From DATDPM01 sp963841995 (GTDB lineage Bacteria > Pseudomonadota > Alphaproteobacteria > DATDPM01), in NCBI GenBank assembly GCA_963841995.1, contig CAWJEX010000003.1:189598-253597 (forward strand): 64,000 nt of DNA, read 5' to 3'. Shown here one piece after another: positions 18,758 through 26,802 of this stretch. The translations under genes were made by a program, and so were the position numbers. The notes beneath the pieces were generated by a model. That model was not told the origin of the DNA. It saw only the letters and a program-made list of their open reading frames with translations, and made no database searches. The stretch's first letter is position 1, and each line of letters starts with the position of its first letter.

Positions 18758-19612
18758 TCACGCTCCGGTCATTTGCTTCGGGTTGAAGGTGATAACCATG
18801 TCTTTCCATTCGTCGTACTGATCCGACCGGAGCCCGACGTCCTGCAGCGAGCTGCACAGCGGATTGAGAACCGCCCTCAACGCGCTTTCCGCGGCTGCAC
18901 GATAGAACGGATCGGTCGCGATGCGCCCGGTATTCACGATCTCGGCGCGCTGCACCGAGGCGTCGGGCGACAGGCTGACGCGAATGTCCACCGCAAGATC
19001 CTCGGCATCCCGCGCCCCCGCCGGAATATTCCAGCATTTTTCGAAATGCCGGCGGATCGCATCGATCTGGCTGATCGTGACCGGCGATGCCGGATTATAT
19101 TCGCGCGGCGCGGGTTTTTGATTCGTCAGCGCCTCCGCCGCTTCGACCGGCGTCTGCTCGTGCTGTTGCGGTTTCAGCTTTTCGACCGATTTCAAGACCG
19201 ATTCCATGTCGTCGGGCGGCGGCGGCTTGCGTTCCGGCTTGATATCCTTGACCGGCGGTTCCGGCTTTACCTTGGGTTTCGGCGGCGGCGGCGGCGCTTC
19301 GGCCACCGCTTCGGGTTTTTGTTCCGGCTTGGGCGGTTCCGGCGGTGGCGTCTGGGCTTGCGGCGGCGGCGGCGGCGCTTTTTGCTCCTCGGGCTTGGGC
19401 GGTTCCGGCTTCGGCGGCTCCGGCTTTTCCACCTTGGGCGCCGGAGGCGGCGGCGCGTTCGTGGTCTCGGCGATGGTCACCACGTCGATCGGAACCGGAA
19501 GACTCTCCATAGGAAGATCGCGGGCAAAATGCGGCAAGCCGAAGATGGCTAGCAGCAGGATGGCCAGGTGAAACAGGCCGGAACAGATGGCGCCGCGATA
19601 CATGTCGGGCAT
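18758..19612 (-). CDS. tolA: Cell envelope integrity protein TolA
   Basis: TolA spans the periplasm and transmits the energy of the TolQR motor to the outer membrane. One N-terminal membrane helix (residues about 10-27, FHLAILLLAIFGL) is followed by a long Pro/Lys/Glu-rich linker (about 45-150). The C-terminal TolA/TonB-like domain contains ISQIDAIRRHFEKCWNIPAGARD and a late paired-strand region. At 284 residues it is short for TolA because the linker is Pro-rich rather than a long Ala-rich helix, as in other alphaproteobacteria. It sits between tolR and tolB, 20 bases after tolR. Confidence 0.95.
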   Translation of the reverse strand: MPDMYRGAICSGLFHLAILLLAIFGLPHFARDLPMESLPVPIDVVTIAETTNAPPPPAPKVEKPEPPKPEPPKPEEQKAPPPPPQAQTPPPEPPKPEQKPEAVAEAPPPPPKPKVKPEPPVKDIKPERKPPPPDDMESVLKSVEKLKPQQHEQTPVEAAEALTNQKPAPREYNPASPVTISQIDAIRRHFEKCWNIPAGARDAEDLAVDIRVSLSPDASVQRAEIVNTGRIATDPFYRAAAESALRAVLNPLCSSLQDVGLRSDQYDEWKDMVITFNPKQMTGA

Positions 19613-19632
19613 GTCGGGGCGGTGGCTCCTTT

Positions 19633-20115
19633 TTAATGGGCCGCGGGTTTCGCTTGGGGCAGCGGGCGCGCGATGGGGGCCGGCGCGCCATGCGGCATCT
19701 CGGCGATCAGCGCCACCTTGGAAAACCCGGCGGAACTGATGGTTCCCATCACTTCCATGATTCTGCCGTAGGGAACCGATTTGTCGCCGCGCACGAAAAT
19801 TCGCGTATCGGGCTTCGACTGGGTGATCGCCGTCAAGCGCGGCACCAGCGCGTCCATATCGGTCTCGGTTTCCTGAAGGAAAATTTTTCCTTCGGCATTG
19901 ATGGTGACGACCAGGGGCTCGATCGCCTCATTGATTTGTGCCGCCTGGGTCTTCGGCAGATCCACCGGCACGCCGACGGTGAGCAACGGCGCCGTGATCA
20001 TGAAAATCACCAACAGCACGAGCATCACGTCCACCATCGGCGTGACGTTGATCTCCGACATCGGACGGTAGCGACCGCGACCGCGGGTGGCTTGTGATGC
20101 GACGCTGACGGCCAT
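19633..20115 (-). CDS. tolR: Protein TolR (ExbD family)
   Basis: TolR is the proton-channel partner of TolQ. The 160-residue protein has EINVTPMVDVMLVLLVIFMI, with the membrane helix and the conserved aspartate (VD) that carries the proton. A periplasmic domain follows (VDLPKTQAAQ, IFVRGDKSVPYGRIMEVMG). The start at 20115 shares one base with the tolQ stop (TGATG), so translation is coupled. The much longer open frame upstream reads through tolQ out of frame and is rejected as a start. Confidence 0.96.
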   Translation of the reverse strand: MAVSVASQATRGRGRYRPMSEINVTPMVDVMLVLLVIFMITAPLLTVGVPVDLPKTQAAQINEAIEPLVVTINAEGKIFLQETETDMDALVPRLTAITQSKPDTRIFVRGDKSVPYGRIMEVMGTISSAGFSKVALIAEMPHGAPAPIARPLPQAKPAAH

Positions 20116-20849
20116 CAGCGGCCCTCTTCGAGCTGGCGCGACAGGATCGCGCTGAATTCGCCGGAAAAAGATTCGAGTTTGTTCGCGTAGCGCGAGAGAT
20201 CGCTGCTGAGCTTGTTGTAGGCGATCACCGCGGGGATGGCGGCGACCAATCCGAGGGCCGTCGCGAACAAGGCTTCGGCAATGCCGGGGGCCACCACCGA
20301 GAGGCTCGTATTGTGCGTGGCGCCGATGGATTGAAAGCTGTTCATGATGCCCCACACGGTGCCGAACAACCCGACGAAGGGCGCCGTCGATCCGACCGAT
20401 GCCAGAAAGATCATATAGCGTTCGAGCCGCTCCATCTCGCGCCCGACGGCCACCTGCATCACCCGCTCGATGCGCTGTTGCAGGCTTTCTTGAACGCCGC
20501 CCCCCGCGATAACCCGCCCCTTGGAAACCGAGCGCCGCCACTCGCGCATCGCCGCCGCGAACACCGCCGACATCGGATGCTGAGGCCTGGTACCGACCCG
20601 GTCATAAAGATCGTCGAGCGATCCGCCGGACCAGAAGTTATCTTCGAACTCGGTGGTTTGTTTTTCCAGACGGCGCATCCGGATCACTTTGTCGAAGATG
20701 ATCGCCCAACTCCAAAACGACGCCAGCATGAGCAGCAGAATGACCGTTTTCACGATCAAATCGGCCCGCATGAAGAGACCCCACATCGACAAATTGTAGG
20801 CCTCCGCCGCACTTGCGACGGCGTTGGGATCCATAACCGTTGTTTCCAT
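20115..20849 (-). CDS. tolQ: Protein TolQ (MotA/TolQ/ExbB family)
   Basis: TolQ forms the pentameric membrane stator of the Tol system. The 244-residue protein has three membrane helices: about residues 28-52 (DLIVKTVILLLMLASFWSWA), about 145-165 (FLASVGSTAPFVGLFGTVWG) and about 180-205 (SVVAPGIAEALFATALGLVA). The APFVGLFGTVWGIMNSF signature of the ExbB/TolQ family is present. A second ATG at codon 6 is possible. First tol gene, 37 bases after ybgC. Confidence 0.97.
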   Translation of the reverse strand: METTVMDPNAVASAAEAYNLSMWGLFMRADLIVKTVILLLMLASFWSWAIIFDKVIRMRRLEKQTTEFEDNFWSGGSLDDLYDRVGTRPQHPMSAVFAAAMREWRRSVSKGRVIAGGGVQESLQQRIERVMQVAVGREMERLERYMIFLASVGSTAPFVGLFGTVWGIMNSFQSIGATHNTSLSVVAPGIAEALFATALGLVAAIPAVIAYNKLSSDLSRYANKLESFSGEFSAILSRQLEEGR

Positions 20850-20886
20850 TTTTCGCTCGCTACCTCACTTCCGGTTTATTTTTCGT

Positions 20887-21333
20887 TTATTCCCGAATCA
20901 CGTTTTCCAAAGCCGTCCGCAGCATCGGCGGCAACCGCAGCAACCTTCCGTCCGGACCGAGACAAGCCAGCCGCACCCGAAGCCGCGTAATTTCGTCGCC
21001 GCTGCGGTGAATGACTTGGTCCGCGGTCACCGACGCACCCGCAGCTTCGGTGACCGAAGTCCGCACTTCCAAGACGTCATCCAATTTGGCGGGGGCCAGA
21101 AAATCCACTTCGACGCGCCGGACGGCAAAGGCAATGGTGTGCTGCGCTACCAAGTCCCGGTAGCCGACGTCAAGCAGATGCATCATTTCAGTGCGCGCCC
21201 GCTCGGCGAATTTAAGATAGTTGGCGTAATAAACAATACCGGCGGCATCCGTATCCTCGTAATAGACCCGCAGGGGATAAACATGGATGCCGTCCTGAAA
21301 GCTCCCCGGACAGGGCGAATTGTCTTCAGCCAT
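20887..21333 (-). CDS. ybgC: Tol-Pal associated acyl-CoA thioesterase YbgC
   Basis: This is a hotdog-fold thioesterase of the YbgC family, widely linked to the tol-pal genes; a role in phospholipid or acyl metabolism at the envelope is usually proposed. The 148-residue protein has the signature YYEDTDAAGIVYYANYLKFAERARTE, in which the Asp is catalytic. Its start overlaps the ruvB end by 8 bases, and tolQ follows 37 bases later. The ruv and tol blocks may therefore be one transcript. Confidence 0.95.
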   Translation of the reverse strand: MAEDNSPCPGSFQDGIHVYPLRVYYEDTDAAGIVYYANYLKFAERARTEMMHLLDVGYRDLVAQHTIAFAVRRVEVDFLAPAKLDDVLEVRTSVTEAAGASVTADQVIHRSGDEITRLRVRLACLGPDGRLLRLPPMLRTALENVIRE

Positions 21334-22393
21334 CGCCGGTGGCCTGCTCTTCGTTCAAGAAATCGAGCTGCGGCGCTTGGGATTGCGGACGCGGCGTCAA
21401 GCCGAGATGCCGGTACCCGGATTCGGCAACCATGCGGCCGCGGGGCGTGCGAAGCACCAAGCCCTGCTGAATGAGATAGGGCTCGATCACGTCTTCGATC
21501 ACGTCGCGCTGCTCGGAAAGAGCGGCGGCCACGGCGTCAACGCCCACCGGACCGCCGGAATAGGTTTCGACGATGCAATTCAAATACCGCCGATCCATCG
21601 AATCCAAGCCGCGGACGTCCACCTCGAGCCTATTCAAAGCCGCATCGGCCGCTTTCGCGTCGACGCGCTTGGCGCCGGAAACGGCGGCGAAATCGCGGAC
21701 CCGGCGGAGCAGACGCCCTGCCACCCGCGGCGTGCCGCGGGAGCGCCGGGCGATCTCGGCGGCCCCGTCGGGGGCGAGGTCGAAGCCGAGAATCCGCGCG
21801 CCGCGATTGACGATCTCTTCGAGTTCGGCTGGCTCGTAGAACGAGAGCCGCACCGGAATGCCGAAGCGCTCGCGCAACGGTGTCGCGATCAATCCTGAAC
21901 GAGTCGTGGCGCCGACCAGAGTGAAGGGCGGAAGATCGATCCGCACGGAACGCGCGGCCGGACCCTCGCCGATGATGAGATCGAGTTGGTAATCCTCCAT
22001 CGCGGGGTAAAGAATTTCCTCGACCACCGGGTTGAGCCGATGAATTTCATCGATGAAAAGCACGTCGCGCGGCTGGAGATTGGTCAGAATGGCGGCGAGA
22101 TCGCCGGCCCGCGACAGCATGGGGCCCAAACAAGTGCGGAAACCCACGCCCAATTCACGGGCGACGATCTGCGCCAGCGTGGTTTTGCCCAAGCCCGGCG
22201 GGCCGCTGAACAGCACGTGATCGAGGGCTTCGCCCCGCACCTTGGCCGCCGAAATGAAGACGCGAAGATTCGCGCGCAGCTGGGCCTGGCCGATGAACTC
22301 GTCGAGGGTTTGCGGGCGAAGCGCGTTTTCCGGCGCGTCGCGCTCGGCATCGAAATTCGGAGCCGCCACGGTCCTGCTCTCGGCCGCCGTCAT
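21326..22393 (-). CDS. ruvB: Holliday junction branch migration helicase RuvB
   Basis: RuvB is the hexameric AAA+ motor that drives Holliday junction branch migration with RuvA. The 355-residue protein starts MTAAESRTVAAPNFDAERD. It has the family motifs LRPQTLDEFIGQ, Walker A SGPPGLGKTTLAQ, DVLFIDEIHRLNPVVEE, GATTRSGLIATPLRERFG and the C-terminal winged helix (GPVGVDAVAAALSEQRD). It overlaps the ruvA stop by 4 bases (ATGA). Order ruvC-ruvA-ruvB is standard. Confidence 0.98.
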   Translation of the reverse strand: MTAAESRTVAAPNFDAERDAPENALRPQTLDEFIGQAQLRANLRVFISAAKVRGEALDHVLFSGPPGLGKTTLAQIVARELGVGFRTCLGPMLSRAGDLAAILTNLQPRDVLFIDEIHRLNPVVEEILYPAMEDYQLDLIIGEGPAARSVRIDLPPFTLVGATTRSGLIATPLRERFGIPVRLSFYEPAELEEIVNRGARILGFDLAPDGAAEIARRSRGTPRVAGRLLRRVRDFAAVSGAKRVDAKAADAALNRLEVDVRGLDSMDRRYLNCIVETYSGGPVGVDAVAAALSEQRDVIEDVIEPYLIQQGLVLRTPRGRMVAESGYRHLGLTPRPQSQAPQLDFLNEEQATGDG

Positions 22394-22995
22394 CGCCCGA
22401 GCTCCTGCAATCCAGCGCGGATCAGATCGGCGACCGGCGCATTGCCGCCGAGACGTTGCGCCGCCTGGGCGACCGCGCCGAAGGCTTCGGTCCGGCGATA
22501 GCCGAGATTGACCAGGGCGGACACCGCGGCGGTTGCGTCATCGCCCGCACCCGGCGGCCGCGCGGCCGGCGGTTGCGCCGCGGCAAGCTCGACGGTTCCG
22601 ATGCGGTCCTTCAACTCGCTGACGATGCGTGTCGCCAATTTCTGTCCGACGCCATCGGCCCGGGTCAGCATTTCCTTGTCGCCTGCCGCGATCGCCCGCA
22701 GCAAATCGTCCGGGCGCAGCGTCGACAAAAGCGCCAGCGCCAGCTTCGCCCCCACGCCTTGCACCGTCGTCAGCCGGCGGAACCATTCCCGCTCGGCCTG
22801 ATCGGCAAAGCCGAAGAGTTGAATCCGGTCTTCCCGGACATGGGTATCGATGAGCAGGCTCACCGGTTCGCCCACCGCCGGCAAGCGGCTCTGGGTCGCG
22901 GACGAACAAGAGACGAGATAGCCGACACCCGCGACATCGAGAATAACGCCGTCGGCAGTCGCCGAATCCAGAATGCCCGTCAACTTTGCGATCAT
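22390..22995 (-). CDS. ruvA: Holliday junction DNA-binding protein RuvA
   Basis: RuvA binds four-way junctions as a tetramer and loads RuvB. The 201-residue protein begins MIAKLTGILDSATADGVILD (OB-fold). It contains two helix-hairpin-helix motifs (VQGVGAKLALALLS, ADGVGQKLATRIVSELK) and a C-terminal RuvB-binding domain after a Pro/Ala linker. Start 22995 overlaps the ruvC stop by one base (TAATG) and is supported by family alignment; the longer frame to 23055 is the ruvC end out of frame. Confidence 0.97.
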   Translation of the reverse strand: MIAKLTGILDSATADGVILDVAGVGYLVSCSSATQSRLPAVGEPVSLLIDTHVREDRIQLFGFADQAEREWFRRLTTVQGVGAKLALALLSTLRPDDLLRAIAAGDKEMLTRADGVGQKLATRIVSELKDRIGTVELAAAQPPAARPPGAGDDATAAVSALVNLGYRRTEAFGAVAQAAQRLGGNAPVADLIRAGLQELGR

Positions 22996-23499
22996 TATTC
23001 GCCTCCCGCCGCTTTGGCCCAGACGCGCAGAGTCGACGCATGATGGGCGTGGCAAACCGCAACTGCGAGCGCATCGGCCGCATCGCCGCTGGCGAGTTCG
23101 CAGCCCGGAAACAGCACGCGGATCATCATCGCCACCTGTTCTTTTTGCGCGTGCCCATTGCCCACCACCGACTGCTTGACGAGATTGGCAGAATATTCGG
23201 CAACCGGGATGCCGGCTTGGGCGGGGGCCAGCATGACTACCCCCCGGGCGTGGCCGAGTTTCAATGTGGACACCGGATTTTTGTTCACGAAGGTCTTTTC
23301 GACCGCGGCCTCTTCCGGTTTGTATTCGGCGATGATGCGGGCAACGCCCTCGCAGAGCTGCAAGAGCCTTTCGGCCAAGGAATCATTTTCGTCGGAGTGA
23401 ATGACGCCGTTAGCAATATGGCGGAGCCGATTGCCGTCGGCTTCGATGACGCCCCATCCGGTGTGGCGCAGCCCGGGATCGAGTTCCCAACACCCTCAC
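22995..23499 (-). CDS. ruvC: Crossover junction endodeoxyribonuclease RuvC (apparent +1 frameshift at codon 6)
   Basis: RuvC is the Holliday junction resolvase. The expected start is GTG at 23499 giving MRVLG, but the next codons are one base out. Removing one A of GGGAACTC (about 23484-23485) gives a start MRVLGLDPGLRHTGWGVIEA with the first catalytic Asp in LDPG. From there the protein runs to the stop at 22995. Corrected, it is 167 residues, a normal length. The acidic residues in AAVEKTFV and the C-terminal DAADALAVAVCHAH motif are intact. RuvC is rarely lost when ruvAB are kept, so a consensus error is the simplest reading. As written, only a shortened product from a TTG at 23378 could be made, lacking the first catalytic Asp. 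Confidence 0.88.
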
Positions 23500-23525
23500 G
23501 CCCTATTTGCCTTTTGCATTCCGTC

Positions 23526-24275
23526 TCACGCCGTCAGCTTGGCGAAGGTCTCTTCGGAAACGTCGTAATTGGCGAACACCGCCTGAATGTCGTCATTGTC
23601 TTCCAGCGCATCGATCAGCTTGAACAGCAACGCGGCGCCGTCGCCCTCGATCGGCACCCGCGTCTTCGCCCGCCATTCGAGCTTGGCGGCCGCAGGCTCG
23701 CCGAATTTCTTGGTCAGCGTATCGCGCACCGCATTGAGATCGTCGGGGGCGCAGGAAATCTCATGGCCGGCGCCGCTCGAATCGACGTCCGCCGCACCGG
23801 CCTCCAACGCGGCTTCGAAGATCGCGTCGGCGCTCGCCTTCTCCGCCGCATAGCGGATGATGCCGAGCTTGTCGAACATGAAGCCGACGCTGCCGGTTTC
23901 GCCCAGGCTGCCGCCGAATTTGGTGAAGGCGGAGCGGACGTCGCCCGCCGTGCGGTTGCGATTGTCGGTCAAGGCCTCGGCGATGATGGCGATGCCGCCC
24001 GGGCCATAGCCCTCATAGCGGATCTCTTCGAAATTGGTGCCTTCTTCCTGCCCCGCACCCCGCCGGATCGCGCGCTCCATCGTGTCTTTCGGCATGTTGG
24101 CGTCGCGGGCGGCGATGATCGCGGCCCGCAGCCGTGGATTCAGGTTCGGATCGGCGATGCCGCTCCGCGCGGCAGTCGTCAGTTCCCGGATGATTTTGGT
24201 GAAAACCTTGGCGCGCTTGGCGTCCTGCGCGCCCTTCCGGTACATGATGTTCTTGAATTGGGAATGACCAGCCAT
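23526..24275 (-). CDS. yebC: YebC/PmpR family transcriptional regulator
   Basis: YebC-family proteins have been described as transcription regulators and, more recently, as translation factors that act on proline stretches. The 249-residue protein starts MAGHSQFKNIMYRKGAQDAK, the family signature, and continues with DANMPKDTMERAIRRGAG and EIRYEGYGPGGIAIIAEALTDN. It lies 26 bases upstream of ruvC, a common arrangement in proteobacteria. Confidence 0.96.
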   Translation of the reverse strand: MAGHSQFKNIMYRKGAQDAKRAKVFTKIIRELTTAARSGIADPNLNPRLRAAIIAARDANMPKDTMERAIRRGAGQEEGTNFEEIRYEGYGPGGIAIIAEALTDNRNRTAGDVRSAFTKFGGSLGETGSVGFMFDKLGIIRYAAEKASADAIFEAALEAGAADVDSSGAGHEISCAPDDLNAVRDTLTKKFGEPAAAKLEWRAKTRVPIEGDGAALLFKLIDALEDNDDIQAVFANYDVSEETFAKLTA

Positions 24276-24474
24276 CGTAACTCGACACCGCGATCAGGCG
24301 CTCGGAATCGCAAAATTCTGAGTCATATCCGCCGCCTTATACCATATGTGGTAGCGAAAAAGTAATGCGCTTAGAGCGGCCTAGCGGCCGGAAATCCGCC
24401 TTTGCCTTGCTGAAGACCGGCAGCTATCAAACCAATATGGCAATTATTGGGCCGTAAGCCGCGCCGTGCATATC

Positions 24475-25098
24475 TCACACACCCACGAATCTCTTCGCAC
24501 TTTGCTCCGTCACCACCCAATCAAGCCGCTCATCGGTCTCGTCGCAGGGGACGCGATCAACTTCCTGGGCGGCATAAGCGATGCCGACCGCGAGCGGCCG
24601 GCGACGAGCGCGCGAACGCAGCTTCGAGATCGTCCGGTCATAGAACCCCGCGCCATAGCCGAGCCGGTTGCCCTGGGCATCGAAGGCCAGAAGCGGGACA
24701 AGCAGCAGTTCCGGGATCATTTCGGCGGAGTCATCGGGCGGGACCGGGATGCCCCACCGTCCTTCGATCAACGGCCTTTCCGGGTCCCAGTGTTTGAACA
24801 GAAGCGGGGTGTGTTTCGCAACGATGACCGGCAAACCGCAAAGATGCCCGCGTTTGTGCAAGACGTGGAGGAGCGGCTTGACGTCGATCTCTTCCTTCAC
24901 CGGCCAATAACCCGACACCAATTCGCTGGTGCGCAATTCGACGGCTTCGAGAAAATTGCGCATCAGGGCCTGGCCGGCATGCTCGCGCCCGGACGGACCC
25001 ATTTGCTCATGGGCCTTGGCCCGACGCGCCATCGCTTCGGCGCGTGCCGCTTTCTTGGCTTCGTCGAGCGTGTTAGTAGCGGATTGAGGGGAAGTCAT
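24475..25098 (-). CDS. fau: 5-formyltetrahydrofolate cyclo-ligase
   Basis: This enzyme converts 5-formyl-THF to 5,10-methenyl-THF with ATP. The 207-residue protein shows KKAARAEAMARRA, YWPVKEEIDVKPLL, GRWGIPVPP and the signature LLVPLLAFDAQGNRLGYGAGFYDRTI. It lies downstream of zapA and the 6S RNA on the same strand, the arrangement seen across proteobacteria, so it is likely cotranscribed with 6S RNA. The roughly 200 bases between it and yebC hold no gene that I can see. Confidence 0.95.
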   Translation of the reverse strand: MTSPQSATNTLDEAKKAARAEAMARRAKAHEQMGPSGREHAGQALMRNFLEAVELRTSELVSGYWPVKEEIDVKPLLHVLHKRGHLCGLPVIVAKHTPLLFKHWDPERPLIEGRWGIPVPPDDSAEMIPELLLVPLLAFDAQGNRLGYGAGFYDRTISKLRSRARRRPLAVGIAYAAQEVDRVPCDETDERLDWVVTEQSAKRFVGV

Positions 25099-25139
25099 GC
25101 CACGGCCTTCATGAATGGAGCGGCCGTTGTAGCATGAAC

Positions 25140-25315
25140 GTCAGAAGCAGGTGGAGCCGCGGGGCCGTTGGCCATTGTAACCCTTGGAGCCTGCCTCAGC
25201 AGGTGGGCGCCATATGTCCAGAACCAAGGTTCCAGCAGGGACGGCTCCCTTTGTAGAAGTGTTGGCCCCGGGGAAAACTGAGGCCTGACGCACCGCGCAG
25301 CCCCACCCGTATTTG
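25140..25315 (-). ncRNA. ssrS: 6S RNA
   Basis: 6S RNA binds the housekeeping sigma RNA polymerase in stationary phase. The call rests mainly on position: the only space between zapA and fau, on their strand, where 6S lies in many proteobacteria. The length (about 175 nt) and closing stem also fit. The 5' part has GGTGGGGCTGCGCGG and the 3' part CCGCGGCTCCACC, which pair with a few bulges. An internal G/C-rich region flanks an open bubble, as expected. Ends are approximate. A covariance search would settle it. Confidence 0.8.
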
Positions 25316-25318
25316 ACT

Positions 25319-25726
25319 CTAGACGCGCTCCAGCCGAGCGGCAATATCCTCGATCGTCCGCGCCGCCACTTCGAGCCGGTCGGCCATTTCCGATTCCGGA
25401 ATCATATCGAGCATGATGGGCAATGGACTTTGTAGGGGCGCCGTGCTTGGCATCGGCGCTGCGCTTTGCATGGGCGCTGCTTCGGGCGCGGATTTTTCCT
25501 CGCGAACCGCGTCGAGTTCATCGTAAAGCTCCGAGAGTTCATCGGCAATCAACAGCGCCACCATCACCAGCAGCCGGGTATCGCCGACCTGGCCCACTTG
25601 CGCGACCAAATCCTTGACCCGCTTGTCCAAATAGGCGCCGAGTTCGCCAAGGTGCTTTTCCTGGCCCTCTTCACAAGCGATCTGATAGCTGCGCCCGTTC
25701 ACGGTGATCGAAAGTTGGCTCATCAT
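25319..25726 (-). CDS. zapA: Cell division protein ZapA
   Basis: ZapA binds FtsZ and promotes bundling of protofilaments at midcell. The 135-residue protein begins MMSQLSITVNGRSYQIACEEGQEKHL, the typical ZapA globular head. It then has the coiled-coil helix (RLLVMVALLIADELSELYDELDAV) and an extended alanine/proline-rich tail with a final helix. Its start overlaps the DUF4164 stop by one base, so translation is coupled. 6S RNA follows immediately. Confidence 0.93.
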   Translation of the reverse strand: MMSQLSITVNGRSYQIACEEGQEKHLGELGAYLDKRVKDLVAQVGQVGDTRLLVMVALLIADELSELYDELDAVREEKSAPEAAPMQSAAPMPSTAPLQSPLPIMLDMIPESEMADRLEVAARTIEDIAARLERV

Positions 25727-25968
25727 TACGCCTCCAAAACCGTACGCAGCCGGTGGATCGTATCGTCGAGACGATGCGACACCGTCCGTGTGACTTCGCG
25801 GAGTGCCGCGTATTCGCTTTGGGTTGCCTGAAGCGCCTCGGTCAGGCCTTCGGTGAGCTTCTCATGCAGCCGGGCGTCGCCGGACTGCGCCGCGAACGCC
25901 CGCGCCGCCGCATCGAGCCGCGCCAGAGCTTTTTCGAAGCGTTCGGTGGCCTTTTCTATTTTTGTCAT
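25726..25968 (-). CDS. DUF4164 family coiled-coil protein
   Basis: An 80-residue, nearly all-helical protein (MTKIEKATERFEKALARLDAA...) with heptad-like hydrophobic spacing in its second half (HEKLTEGLTEALQATQSEYAAL). It matches the small DUF4164 group found directly upstream of zapA in alphaproteobacteria. The conserved position and one-base overlap suggest a role with ZapA at the divisome, perhaps like ZapB, but that is inference. The plus-strand gene at 26114 is divergent. Confidence 0.8.
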   Translation of the reverse strand: MTKIEKATERFEKALARLDAAARAFAAQSGDARLHEKLTEGLTEALQATQSEYAALREVTRTVSHRLDDTIHRLRTVLEA

Positions 25969-26113
25969 CGCGTGCCGCTGGCGCCAATGCTTGAATGCCA
26001 GGATAGGCCCCGCCGCTTCGAAGCGTCAACCGCTGCATCTTGTATTTACGACGTCATGATTCGGCATGAAATTTGATTTTACCGTCTGAAGCGATGCAAA
26101 ATTTGTCGCCCCC

Positions 26114-26530
26114 ATGGCCCGCGCAATTGTCATTCATTCCTTGGAACACGCCCGCGCTGCGCTCGCCGCTGCCGTGCACCTCCGCGTCGCGGTCACGCTA
26201 TGGAGCGCGGAGGGAGCGGCCGGCAATGCCGGGCCGTTGTGGTTCGTCGAGTTGATCAAAGCGGCGGAAGAAGAATTTCCGTCAGCGACGTTCGCGGCGG
26301 TTCTCGATTGCGGCGATGCGCCGGGATACGCGCTCGCGGCTTTGCGCGCCGGGTGCCGTGCGATTCGTTTTAACGGCAAGCCTGCCGTCGCCGCCAAGAT
26401 CAAGGCGATCGCCCGTCAATATGGCGCTGTGCTGCATACGGGAAAGCCGGCGAATTCCGGCAAGGCCCTCGATCTGGCCGGCAAATCCGATCCCCTCACC
26501 GCTTGCCGCCAATGGCTGAGCAAGCGCTAG
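26114..26530 (+). CDS. Conserved hypothetical protein, 138 aa
   Basis: I do not recognise a named family. The protein (MARAIVIHSLEHARAALAAA...) alternates short strands and helices (VAVTLWSAEG, PSATFAAVLDCGDAPGYALAALRAGCRAIRFNG, YGAVLHTGKP), a pattern of a small alpha/beta or partial TIM-barrel fold. There is no signal peptide or membrane helix. Codon use is like the neighbours, and the alternative frames lack sensible protein sequence, so it is probably real. Its stop codon TAG is the first triplet of a MITE-like element. It lies 270 bases upstream of thiE, but the element separates them. Confidence 0.7.
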   Translation: MARAIVIHSLEHARAALAAAVHLRVAVTLWSAEGAAGNAGPLWFVELIKAAEEEFPSATFAAVLDCGDAPGYALAALRAGCRAIRFNGKPAVAAKIKAIARQYGAVLHTGKPANSGKALDLAGKSDPLTACRQWLSKR

Positions 26531-26755
26531 AGCATGATCTTGTCACTTCGAATCGACTGCGTTGCGCCTTTGGTGCGGCGATCCGCTAGGCGCGCCAAGC
26601 CCGCCACGGCGCAACCCAAAGGGCCCGGGTCTTTTGCCGCCGCGGGTTCGTCGGAGCGCTCGCCCGTAGTCCCTGCTACGCGCTTCGCGCTTCTCCTGCC
26701 CGCGGCGCAAAATACCGCCGGTGCAGCCGGTTCCAACTGACAAGATCATGCTCTA
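26528..26755. mobile_element. MITE-like palindromic-end element
   Basis: A 228-bp segment is bounded by perfect 18-bp inverted repeats, TAGAGCATGATCTTGTCA at 26528-26545 and its reverse complement at 26738-26755. The inside is GC-rich (GCGTTGCGCC..., GGCGCAACCC..., CTACGCGCTTCGCGC) and has only short overlapping frames on both strands with no family similarity. It resembles the AGAGCATGATC-ended intergenic repeats that are abundant in many alphaproteobacteria. TA at both outer ends may be part of a TA target duplication. It overlaps the stop codon of the upstream gene and ends 48 bases before thiE. Confidence 0.8.
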
Positions 26756-26802
26756 ATGGAGGCCCTCGTTTTGCCATCGCCCTGGTCGCAATCGCCTCGG
26801 AA

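Noticed and set aside
26527..26749. Three short overlapping frames inside the MITE-like element
   Set aside because: They overlap on both strands, have skewed composition and no homology pattern; the element appears noncoding.
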